Shown: positions 55,735 through 64,000 of the stretch, piece after piece
Layout: every line of letters begins with the position of its first letter
Position numbering within the stretch: position 1 is the first letter of the stretch
DNA from: Nephrocerus scutellatus
Taxonomy: Eukaryota > Arthropoda > Insecta > Diptera > Pipunculidae
Direction of reading: 5' to 3'
Assembly (NCBI GenBank): GCA_947095585.1
Contig: OX352763.1
Coordinates: forward strand, 115,795,908-115,859,907
Length of the DNA stretch: 64,000 bases
Notes under the pieces: model-generated
Databases searched by the model: none
Told to the model about the DNA's origin: nothing
The model's input: the letters and a program-made list of their open reading frames with translations, nothing else
Position numbers and translations under genes: made by a program

Positions 55735-56335
55735 TGTGGGTGGGTCTTGAGGGGGTCTTGAGAGGGTTTAAAGAGGGTTTTGAGGTGGATGTTGATGGGC
55801 TTTGGGGTTGTTTTGAGGGCGCCTTAAGATGATGTTGTAAGGGGGGGTACTTAAGGGGAGTTGAGGGTAGTCTCGAGGTGGTCTAAAGGGGTCTTGAGGG
55901 GTTTCTTTAAGGGTCTTGAGGGGATATTGTGTGCGGTTTGAGGGGAGTCTTTAGACGCTATTTAGGGGGTTTGTGGATGTTTGAGAAGAGTTTGAGAGGG
56001 TCTACAGTGGGGTGCTGAAGGGGGTCGTAACGTAGTCTTGAGGGCATCTTGAGAGGGTTTTGAAAGGGGTCTTTAGTGAGTACTGACTGGGTCTTCAGAG
56101 GGTATTAAGGAGGTCTTAAGGAGTTATTGAGGAGGTCTTGAGGGTGGTATTGAGGAGGGTCTTGAGGGATTCTTGGGGCGGTTTACGGGAGTCTCGAGGA
56201 GTTCTTGCGCTTGTCTAGATGGGGGTTTGAGAAGGTCTTGACGAGGGTTTTGCGGGGGTGTTAAGGGAATCTTGATCGGGGTGTATAAAGGTTTGAGAGG
56301 GTCTTGAGAAGGGTCTTGTTGGGGTCTTAAGGTCT
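55735..56335 (+). repeat. G-rich irregular repeat, GGGTCTTGAG-type
   Basis: About 600 bases of irregular 10-13 base units: GGGTCTTGAGG, GGGGTCTTGAG, GGGTTTGAG and similar. G-rich on plus, with many GGG and GGGG runs. Borders a mariner transposase fragment at 56336. Confidence 0.9.
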
Positions 56336-56500
56336 TTTTGAAATGCTTGCCATATCTGCTAGCTCACGCACTTTCAGTCGACGGTCACCCAATACCATTT
56401 GGTGGACTTTTTCACCATTTCTGGTGTACTCACTTATTTGGTCGACCATTGCGATGTTTGTCTTGGCAACTCTTACGACTTCGCTTATACCCTGCCACCC
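56336..56500 (-). mobile_element. Mariner-like transposase N-terminal fragment
   Basis: Minus strand reads KHRNGRPNK, stop, TPEMVKK, and after a 1-base deletion VHQMVLGDRRLKVRELADMA followed by SISK. This is the GRP linker and second helix-turn-helix of mariner-type transposases (intact relatives read NIKKVHKMILNDRKVKLIEI). No catalytic block. It ends where the G-rich repeat begins. Confidence 0.8.
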
Positions 56501-57229
56501 AATATTTTATTGTTGCAAACGAAGGAGAAGGAGACTCTCCCAGAGTAGAATCTAGCTACGTTTTGTTTGATGTTGGAGGCCTTTCAAATTAAAGTATTGT
56601 ATAACATAGCGTCGTCAAACGTCAAATTTAAGCTTTGTAAGGTTGAACAATAACCGCTATCTATTCATCAGGTCGGGTACTTCTGGGACTACCATCGTGT
56701 ATATAACATTTATACCACGCATTGTTTTGAGTCTGTAGAAATTGGCAGGAACGCTGTGTAATATTATTATGGATGATGGTCTTCTAAATGGCATATGATA
56801 GCTAAAGACTATTGAAAGATGGTGGTGCATGGCAGGATCTCCGTGTAACGTCAAATATTATTCATATTACTCTTCCAGTATAAGTAGAATGATAAGATTT
56901 CAAAATACTACTGTCGGTGAAATGTAGACACTATGACCTTAATGTAGGTGCAACAGTCTAAAAGTAAATGTGTGTGAATTTAAGCGGAGGAGAGAACCAA
57001 AACGTAGTGTAATACTTCAGACCATGCAGCGACTGCAACCAATCCTCGATATTACTTACTGTGGATATCACAAGATGTTAATGCAGTAGAATGAGAAACG
57101 AACAAGTTGACAGTTAAATCGAATCTTAATTCTTTATTGATAAGAATCACTTTTCATACTTATTTTCTAACAGTCTGAATTGAACCAGAGCAAAGATCGG
57201 CGATTTTTAAGGCATCTTGTAGCGATTGA
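56501..57229. other. AT-rich stretch, nothing recognised
   Basis: No supported feature. Confidence 0.45.
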
Positions 57230-57700
57230 AAGAGCACTAGTCAAATGGCCAGCTAACTGAGTGATTGAGGAAGTCAGCAAGACGATAATCGAACGAAATG
57301 AGATATCAGAGCGTGCAGCAATTATCGTGCTACCGCCTATAAGATTTTCTCCTCCCTCCTACCAGATAGGACAGCGTCATACGCATACGGTTTCATCCAC
57401 AACTAATGACAATGGCAGGCAATGGAAAAATGCCTAGAGTTGCAAAACTCATTACAGAATCTGTTTATAGATTTTCAACCCGCCTTGTTATAGCATAGCC
57501 AGAGTAGATCCTTAAATCGCTAAAGGAGTCCGAAACTCTAATGTAATGACAACAAGAAAAATCGTTTATAGGTCCATCTAGAAACTGGCTAGCGTAGGCC
57601 ATGTTGAAATCATTGGTAAAAATCTAAGAGCTGTACGAAATACTTTCATCCAGAACGACGAATAAACGTAAGTTTGCTTTAAGCCAACAAAGCCTACTCA
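57230..57700 (+). mobile_element. LINE-C copy 7: decayed RT fragment
   Basis: Plus-strand sequence matching copy 1 at about 780-1300: TATAAGATTTTCTCCT, GGAAAAATGCCTAGAGTT, AGCATAGCCAGAGTAGA and GTTGAAATCATTGGTA (DIDIVG region). No open frame. More diverged than other copies. Confidence 0.7.
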
Positions 57701-58412
57701 AGTCTGTCAAAACTCTTCAAATCAAGGATGAAATCCGAGTATAAGACATGGGTCATACCAGTACTTATACACATTATTCGATCCCACAGTCGATATCACA
57801 TTTACTTTTCACATCGCTTTGTCTCAAAATAATGTCTTATAATAATTGTGGTCGGATCTGTAATTTTAATCGAGAAGGGATCGATGACACACAAACGCAA
57901 TTACAAGTGGTAATATTATTTCGAATCAATGCTATTGTATTAGGAACTTGTATCAGTATGATAATATTGCTTATTATGAATACGGAACTGTATGTTTCCT
58001 CTGCTAATCTCGAGAGGATAATCAATTTGCCTTGCAGTTTCAAATTTGTCAAAGTCCTTGGTATGAAGTTGTGACTACATTATTCAATTTATATAATAAT
58101 TGCAATAGGATTTATAGGTATATCGTATTCATATGTATGTTATTTGTAATTTTGCATTTTAACGACATTATCTTGTTATCTTTGTGGTAAAAACCTACTT
58201 AACGTAGTAATAATAATATAAGTCATTATAGCTGTAGTGACATCAATTCTTAATTTTAATTCCATACGAGGAAGAGGATATGAAATGTGGGAGTTATTAA
58301 GAAGCGAATTGAATTAAAATATATAGTCGACATAGACTCGATTTTTTCTAATAATACGTAATTTTTACGATTAATTATCTTGTTGAATGCAGAATTAGTA
58401 AATCGTGCCATA
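57701..58412. other. AT-rich stretch, nothing recognised
   Basis: A 108-codon plus ORF at 57748-58074 overlaps an antisense ORF of 71 codons; neither is recognisable. Confidence 0.45.
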
Positions 58413-58520
58413 CATAATAATAATAATATTCGGCGCGATAGACCGTTGCGGTACAAGGCCTAGCTTCTCGCGACCATTTGTGTTGTGCGTGTATAGTTTT
58501 GGACACAAATGGCCCTACAT
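58413..58520 (-). mobile_element. SINE-S copy F: 3' end only
   Basis: Minus strand with (AAT)n tail at 58414-58430, then CGGCGCGATAGACCGTTGCGG, TTCTCGCGACCATTTGTG and GGACACAAATGG at 58501-58512. 5'-truncated just beyond the hairpin, as expected for incomplete reverse transcription. Confidence 0.88.
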
Positions 58521-58690
58521 ATGACCCGAGAAATATTGTATCGAAGTGACTTTAGTTGAATTAAATCAACTCCGTCACAAACCGTATGTATAATATAAAC
58601 GTACAATAGTCACAATATATAAAAGATAGGCGTACGTAAGTAAGTTATCAAATACAAAAATAAAATACCGCATAATCATACCAATAGGAA

Positions 58691-60060
58691 ATATCATCAT
58701 CATATTTGCCTATACAACCGGTGTCCTGTCCTGGCCTCCCGCAAAAAATCTCTCCTCCGGTCCCGATATCGAGCCGATGTCATCCAGTTTAACATCCCTA
58801 AACTCCGGGCGTCCTTATCTACGCTATCCGGCCGGCCTCGCTGTCGTGTTCGATAAATCCTACCTTAAAAGACTTTCCGAGCAGGATCCTCTTCGCTCGA
58901 GCGAGCGGGTGTCCTGCCCACCGGAGCCTAACCAGCTTAATTTTCTTCACGATGTCGACATCGCGGTAAATCTCGTAAATCCCATCATTAAAAAGTCGGG
59001 GCCAGCAATTCTCTGTAAGACTTTTCTCTCGAATGCGGCTTTTTGCTAAGCACCCAAGTTTCTAAACCATATGCAAGTACTGGTATGACCATTGTCTTAT
59101 ATACCAGCAGCTTGGATGTTATTGTTAACATCCCTGCATTTAGGGCGAGTCCTATCGCTTGACCGTAGTTGTTTCTGGTCTCTTGGTTGCGAAGGGCAGC
59201 CGTGTTAAGTCGAATCTGATTCGCGGATGCAGTCTTTCGTGATGATGCAATCCGCGCTCGGAGCACCTTACCAACAAGATAGTGGTTCGAGTCAACGTTG
59301 ACACCTCGGTACGTTCGTGCCGTCATAAGGTTAGGATTGTGGCGGCGATCAACACGTGGTCTTGTGGATATTTTTTTTACGCGCCAACCTTGTACTAGCA
59401 ACGACCAAAATATTGCATGCTGCCATCTCTGTGACTCGTTGTCCATGATCATTAGTGTTCTCGTGTTAGTTATGGGTGCCAATGTACTGCCTAAGTATTG
59501 GCTTCCTACCTATTTTGGCATTCATATCCCCCAGAATGATTTTTACGTCATACTGAGGACAGGCATGGAGTTTCCGTTCGACTGATTTAAAGAATTCTTC
59601 TTTTTCATCATCTGGGGAATCCTCTGTAGGTGCGTGAATGTTAATGAGGGTTATGATTTTAAATGATGTCTTGCATGACAGCTGTAACATATGTCATATT
59701 CTGATTTTTATAAGATACCATTCCCCGTCCACCGCATCTCCTGGATTGCTGTTATGTCAGCATTATATTTGGACAGCTTATCGGCTAGCTGCTGTGTAGC
59801 TCGAGCTCTATACAGTGAGTGCACGTTCCATGAAAAAATCGTTTAGCCGTTTTCGTTGCCGTCGTTGGTCGTCGTCGTTCATCAGTGTATCCGAGGCTGA
59901 TTTCGGGTTCCATTTGGAAGAAAATTACCGGCGGCCACCACATGGAGGTCGGATCGCACTTCCACCAGTCAGAGATAGTTACGGCCAATTGCAATTCTAG
60001 AGCATTCTGTGTTATTCGCTCTATTCTGCGACCGCCTAATAGAAAATATAGGCAATCAAA
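58691..60060 (-). mobile_element. LINE-C copy 8: internally deleted, with 5' and 3' ends
   Basis: Minus strand. The 5' part includes WNVHSLYRARA and LSKYNADIT.IQEMRW (59710-59830), the EN N-terminus. Then INIHAPTEDSPDDEKEEFF and YDVKIILGDMNAKIG (59466-59690), then VDRRHNPNLMTARTYRG and VNVDSNHYLVGKVLRARI. After ALNAGML the frame runs directly into TSKLLVYKTMVIPVLAYGLE and TWVLSKK, which is the RT thumb, so the whole RT core is deleted while the frame stays open (58988-59482, 164 codons). The 3' region has LRWAGHLARS..DPARKV and LREARTGH near 58740-58920 and ends ATGATGATG at 58692. A short internally deleted derivative. Confidence 0.87.
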
Positions 60061-60640
60061 AACCCAGTCATAATTATCAGTCTTTCGATTTCCATGGGTA
60101 CCACCTGCCTTGACGGCTTAATCCCACGGTCCTCTTCGAACACGGATTAGTTATACGACAATCAACGTCCATCTTAGACAGATGTGCCAGTATTAACTCA
60201 AGGCCTACCAATATCCTTGCCGACAATCGGTTGAGATATACAACTCCACAGAAGGCGGCTGATGTACCAATGATAGTGCTCTACCCGCATTTGGGTAGCA
60301 ACCAAAAGCCACTACGTAGGCCAAGCCTAGAACGAAACTTGGTCCTCAACGAAAAGTTGGCCCAGACTCGGTTAGCCTCCATGGAGGTCAAGCTCGTCCG
60401 TGGGTGATACCAGCTTCCGTAATACCAACGCAACCTTGGTGATATTTGGTATCAAAGGCCTCAGATCGTCCTGGTCGTTGGAAAGCTATCCTATGATAGC
60501 ATGCTATCACGGCCCTGCAGTATATGAACAGGCTGCTAAATACGAAGACAGTGCCCAATTTAAGATCCTAAGCACCCTGCCCTATTTATCTGCTGAGTTG
60601 TCTAAATATCATACCCATTGATGAAGTTAGATACAGCGCA
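60061..60640 (-). mobile_element. Possible LINE-C 5' UTR
   Basis: Lies directly upstream of the EN start of copy 8 on the minus strand and is GC-richer than neighbouring DNA. I cannot identify coding content. I infer a 5' UTR from position only; it could equally be flanking DNA. Confidence 0.35.
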
Positions 60641-61029
60641 GCCCCCTCGGGGAACCCGGACATAAATAAGACTATCGAATTACTATATACAATTTACGAT
60701 GAACAACGGTAGCACTATGGTCTAGACCCCTAGATCACCGACACCGGCTGGGCGATATCCCATAGACACAGAAAACTATAGGACAAATTTCTCATCCAAT
60801 ATCGCCTCAAAGAAACTCAGTATTAAGAACATATGGAAGTTAGAATATATGTGCACCATATTTTATTTTCGCTCGTAAAAATATACTTTCCAGGCGGTTA
60901 AAATAAATAAGAGACAATATTGAGCAGAAAAATCTAAATCCAAGTTAGAAGAGAATTCTGCTGTAATGGTAAATACTTCTTCCTGGTAGGCTCGATGTTT
61001 GACGAACGAGTACCTTCTGAACAAAATTA

Positions 61030-61440
61030 TAGTCTAACGAGTGCCTCTGTTCTACTACGTTGTACTGGTTGATTATACCGAACCGCAGTGGTTTGACTGT
61101 TTCCTCTTTGGGAAGGGTCATTTAGACTTTGTTCCTTCCGAACAAATCTTCCGCTCTTGTAGTTCATTACGAATGCAAATTTTGGAAGTCTAACAAGCAC
61201 CTCTGTGCTCTGACAACGTTATACTTGCCAGCTACCCGAACATCAATAGATGCCCCTGTTTTGACCACGTTGCATTTGCTGACTACTACGAACTTCTCGC
61301 ATTCAACGAAGGTCTCTTAAACCACTCGGTTCGGTGGCACACGTTCTTTACGAACCACTTGGAATTAAGCCATTAGCAGCTGGCCGAGTACCTCTGTTTT
61401 GAGCAAGTTGTACTTCGACCACTACTCCGAGTTTCCCTGG
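61030..61440. repeat. Degenerate tandem repeat, CCTCTGTT..ACGTTGTACT units
   Basis: Related strings occur at about 61041 (CCTCTGTTCTACTACGTTGT), 61200, 61252 and 61390 (CCTCTGTTTTGAGCAAGTTG), each followed by a TACCGAAC or CTCCGAG-like end. Spacing is uneven, with an underlying unit near 60-75 bases. Non-coding; origin unknown. 60641-61029 holds nothing I recognise. Confidence 0.5.
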
Positions 61441-61499
61441 ATGATTATTTGTAAGACCAACACACTGTAGTTATAGTTCCATCCGTATTTTACCAAATT

Positions 61500-61592
61500 G
61501 GATGACATTGTCTCGAAATCGGGTTGAGAGATTTTATGTGAGAGGCCAGGATCGGACCCCGGTTGTAGAGCCAAATATGATGATGATGATGT
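61500..61592 (+). mobile_element. Orphan LINE-C 3' tail
   Basis: TTGGATGACATTGTCTCGAA, GAGAGGCCAGGATCGGACCC, GGTTGTAGAGCCAAATATGA then (TGA)n. Same segment as at 13520-13615, again without the upstream LINE. Confidence 0.8.
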
Positions 61593-62279
61593 ATTTTGCA
61601 TGCTTAACTGATTGCATTAAGTATGATACAAACCCCGTTGTTGTATTTAGGAAATCAAGAAACCGTATATGAAACATAAACTTGAAAGTAAAACTTAAAA
61701 CAAACAATTTTTTTAATTTGTAATAGGAGAAAGAACCCTGTGTGGCCGGCGTGCATCAACCGAGCAATCTATGTTACAATATTTTCAGGACACTATGTCT
61801 AGAAATATTTCTACTAAATGCAATGGAATAAAATGTTGACGAAATGACAAAAAGTTGACGCAGCCGCAGTTATGTTGGAGCGCAAATATTTAACAACATT
61901 TCGAAATTCCAGGAATTCTTTTCTTTTAAAAGTATAACAGAAAAATAGAGAGAGAGAGAGAGAGCGCGGATAATTCCTTCACATGACATATTGCAAAGGA
62001 AAAAAGCTAAATCGTAAATTCCAGTGTCATTAAACATCTACCAGGTGATACAGATTTTTGGGTATATTCAACTCCATAAACATAAATATAACTTATGTTG
62101 GGGATATTCAAATGTAAGTTCTTCCGCTATTGATAAGCACAAGTTCGGTGACCGTGAATGTAACGCCTCGTTTGTGTGATATGATGCCTCTGGATATTCA
62201 GCGCCTTCACTCATTTATGCGTTTCTGTGAAGGACATTTGAATAATTTTGTGCTCCATAATTAATGCCATTAATGGCAC
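61593..62279. other. AT-rich stretch with (GA)n
   Basis: (AG)n microsatellite at about 61948-61965. Nothing else recognised. Confidence 0.5.
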
Positions 62280-64000
62280 AAAATGGGGCGTTCTTAATGA
62301 AAACCGCATAATAGTAAGATAATATGCCTGGCACAGGATGGGAGTTAAAGAAAAGTACGAGAAAAGAGGAGATGTCTATGAGCTTGTGTCCTGAATGCAT
62401 GTGGATCATAGTGATGTAGAAAGACAGAGCTTGACAGAGCATTCCACATGCTTTTTGTGTGGCTAATGAATGAATCCCTAAACTTTACTGTGCGTCCGAA
62501 GATGGGCATAGGTGTAAACTGATGAGCATTTAGAGTGCCACGAGTATTGTGGTTGAATTCAAGGAGATCGATCAGCGAAAGAAGTAGCGGATAGGAGATC
62601 AGTAACGAAAATGAGAAAGAGTGACGGAGACAAAAGAGAGCCTTGAGGAACACCGTTTATGTGGTAAATATTAGATTTTAAATCGTCCAATATGACCTGA
62701 ATTGAACGGTCAGAAAGGTAGTTACTAGTCCAAACAAGCAGGGTCTTATCAATTCCATAGGTATTTATTTTCGACAAAAGAGGAGTTTGATGCCAGACTC
62801 TGTCAAATGCCTTGGTAATATCGAGTGCAACAGCTTTACTTTCACCAAATTTGTGAACAGAATGGTACCACTTTTCAGTGAGATATGCCATCAGATCACC
62901 AGTAGAACGTTGCCTTCGAAAACCGTACTGCTGGTCGCAATGGATTTCGCGTGATTCAAGGTATTGCATAAGCTTACGATTGATCAGCGTTTCCATGATC
63001 TTAGAAAGTATGGATGTTAGCGCAATGGGTCGGTATTAGGAAATGACTGTGACAGATGGCGGTTCGCCTTTTTTAAGAACAGGCTGTTTTCCAATTACTT
63101 GGAAAAACTCCAGAAGAATAAGATAAATGGAAAAGCCTACACAGTGGCAATGCCAAGGTTGAAGAACACTTTCAAAACAATAGCGGGAATATCATCAGGG
63201 TCAGCAGACTTATGAATGTTGAGATGATTTAATACGAGTACGAAAGTAGATCTTTCCCATAGAGGTTTCGACTCTTGAAAGAATAGTCGGAGACATCTGG
63301 CGCTATCTGGTGGCGTGGAGGTAGCTGCAAAATCTGAAGCAAGCAGTGGAAATGCGGCTGGCTACTGAGTGTAAGGTTCGTGGTAACACCAAAAGTATTT
63401 TTCACGGTGTCCCACCTCTCGCGAATGGGTGACAAACGTTCAGAGAGTAATAACTTGTCACGGAAAGCTTCTCAATTCGCCGTTCGGATCCGACCTTAAA
63501 TTGTAGGTCCCTTCTATTTTGTGGCCTAAAATATACATGCGCAACATAAATGGTCGCGAGGCCTTGGACCGCAATGTTCGGTCGCGCCAACAATTATTAT
63601 TATTATTATAAAGCTGACAGTTGGAATGTCATTATGAATGAGCGTTGGAATTGAAGACGAGGCAGTATTTTTAATTCACCTTTATGACCAATGACCAAAA
63701 CTTTTTACTTCCTTTGGGACATTGAAGTATTTTTTTGTCTTAGTTTCTTGTCATAGTTGAATTTGACTCGTCTAAGGTAGGCACTGCACTCGTTTCTGAC
63801 TTGCCTAAATTTTGTTTCTACATTGGGTTTGTTTTTATTTAACCAAAAGCATACCACCATGTAACTGGTAGCCTCTTTGCAGCTTAAATAATGCCAAGCA
63901 TTTTCTCTCGCTTTGATACACTTAGTCCTGGAATGGATAAATTTTCTCTTACCCTAATGGATAATGTTTGTGATCGTATCAGATCTGGCATCCACACCAC
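62280..64000 (-). mobile_element. LINE-K copy 6: CR1/Jockey-like linker and RT
   Basis: Minus strand, entering from the window edge. 63610-64000 holds the EN-RT linker (WLNKNKPNVETKFRQVRNEC, YLRRVKFNYDKKLRQK). SINE-S copy G interrupts it. RT: LNIHKSADPDDIPAIVLKVF (63165-63235), then METLINRKLMQYLESREI, YGFRRQRSTGDLMAYLTEKW, ALDITKAFDRVWHQTPLL (first Asp) and NGVPQGSLLSPSLFLIFVTD (motif B) in one 145-codon frame at 62559-62996. The YADD strand is lost by the joined end. C-terminus: LEFNHNTRGTLNAHQFTPMP, GRTVKFRDSFISHTKSMWN and HAFRTQAHRHLLF (62345-62560). CR1 or Jockey group. No RNase H seen. Inactive. Confidence 0.87.
63344..63609 (+). mobile_element. SINE-S copy G, nearly full length with (ATT)n tail
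   Basis: Plus strand. The head starts at about CAGTGGAAATGCGG, so half of the A box is gone. The B box is damaged too: GGTTCGTGGTAACACC lacks the TTCGAATCC half. The body is well kept: AAAAGTATTTTTCACGGTG, GCGAATGGGTGACAAACG, CTTGTCACGGAAAGCTTC, TTAAATTGTAGGTCCCTTC, CGCAATGTTCGGTCGCGCC, then (ATT)n to 63609. Inserted in LINE-K copy 6. A target-site duplication is not clear. Confidence 0.9.

Noticed and set aside
1..64000. CRISPR arrays, bacterial operons, prophage, rRNA or a real tRNA
   Set aside because: Looked for and not seen; base composition, LINE content and the SINE point to an animal nuclear genome.

Overview
This 64 kb window contains no host gene that I can support. It is a graveyard of retrotransposons from what looks like a large, TE-rich insect genome. 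Diptera is plausible: the window is AT-rich, has CATACATATGTATG-type microsatellites, and carries insect-type RTE, LOA/I, Jockey and CR1-like LINEs plus mariner relics. The species cannot be named from the sequence. Every conserved coding stretch is a piece of a transposable element, almost always broken by stops, frameshifts, deletions or inversions.

Mobile families, with labels used only here. LINE-C: RTE-like elements with a CFDP2-type endonuclease and a (GAT)n 3' tail (1-1490, 3741-5166, 22500-22745, 40441-40775, 51911-52190, 57230-57700, 58691-60060, plus orphan 3' tails). LINE-A (19395-20985, 36322-37362) and LINE-B (16157-18366, 43705-44880): two more RTE-like families. LINE-L: LOA-like elements with RNase H and a C-terminal Cys-rich motif (3171-3740, 7163-9330, 12046-13655, 21471-22470, 27130-28135, 49881-50162). 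LINE-M: I/LOA-type elements with RNase H; two copies end in TTAGG-like repeats (24080-25010, 25800-26660, 32760-34715, 37365-37965, 47455-49770). LINE-K: CR1/Jockey-like pieces, the longest at 62280-64000. LINE-J: one Jockey-like copy (52197-55015).

The most coherent system is a tRNA-derived SINE (SINE-S) with seven loci: 4076, 5171, 14265, 26267, 28136, 58413 and 63344. It has pol III A and B boxes in the head, a conserved body with an internal hairpin, and a 3' end reading GCGCC followed by (ATT)n. Two copies sit inside LINEs with clear target-site duplications, and for one of them a related empty site lies elsewhere in the window. Two other loci are inverted structures: a head-to-head palindrome at 5171-5354 and a body inversion at 4076-4265.

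Other content: a probable solo LTR (48177-48857) nested in LINE-M, mariner-type transposase relics (39420-40140, 56336-56500), a dispersed non-coding repeat family (AP), a GC-rich minisatellite inside a TE (31850-32415), a G-rich irregular repeat (55735-56335), and an exact 128-bp tandem triplication inside LINE-J. The remaining stretches are AT-rich sequence in which I recognise nothing. The window's history is nested insertion and decay. No cooperating gene set is visible, and I did not find an unambiguous new biological system beyond the SINE family and its rearranged derivatives. All identities quoted are by-eye comparisons.
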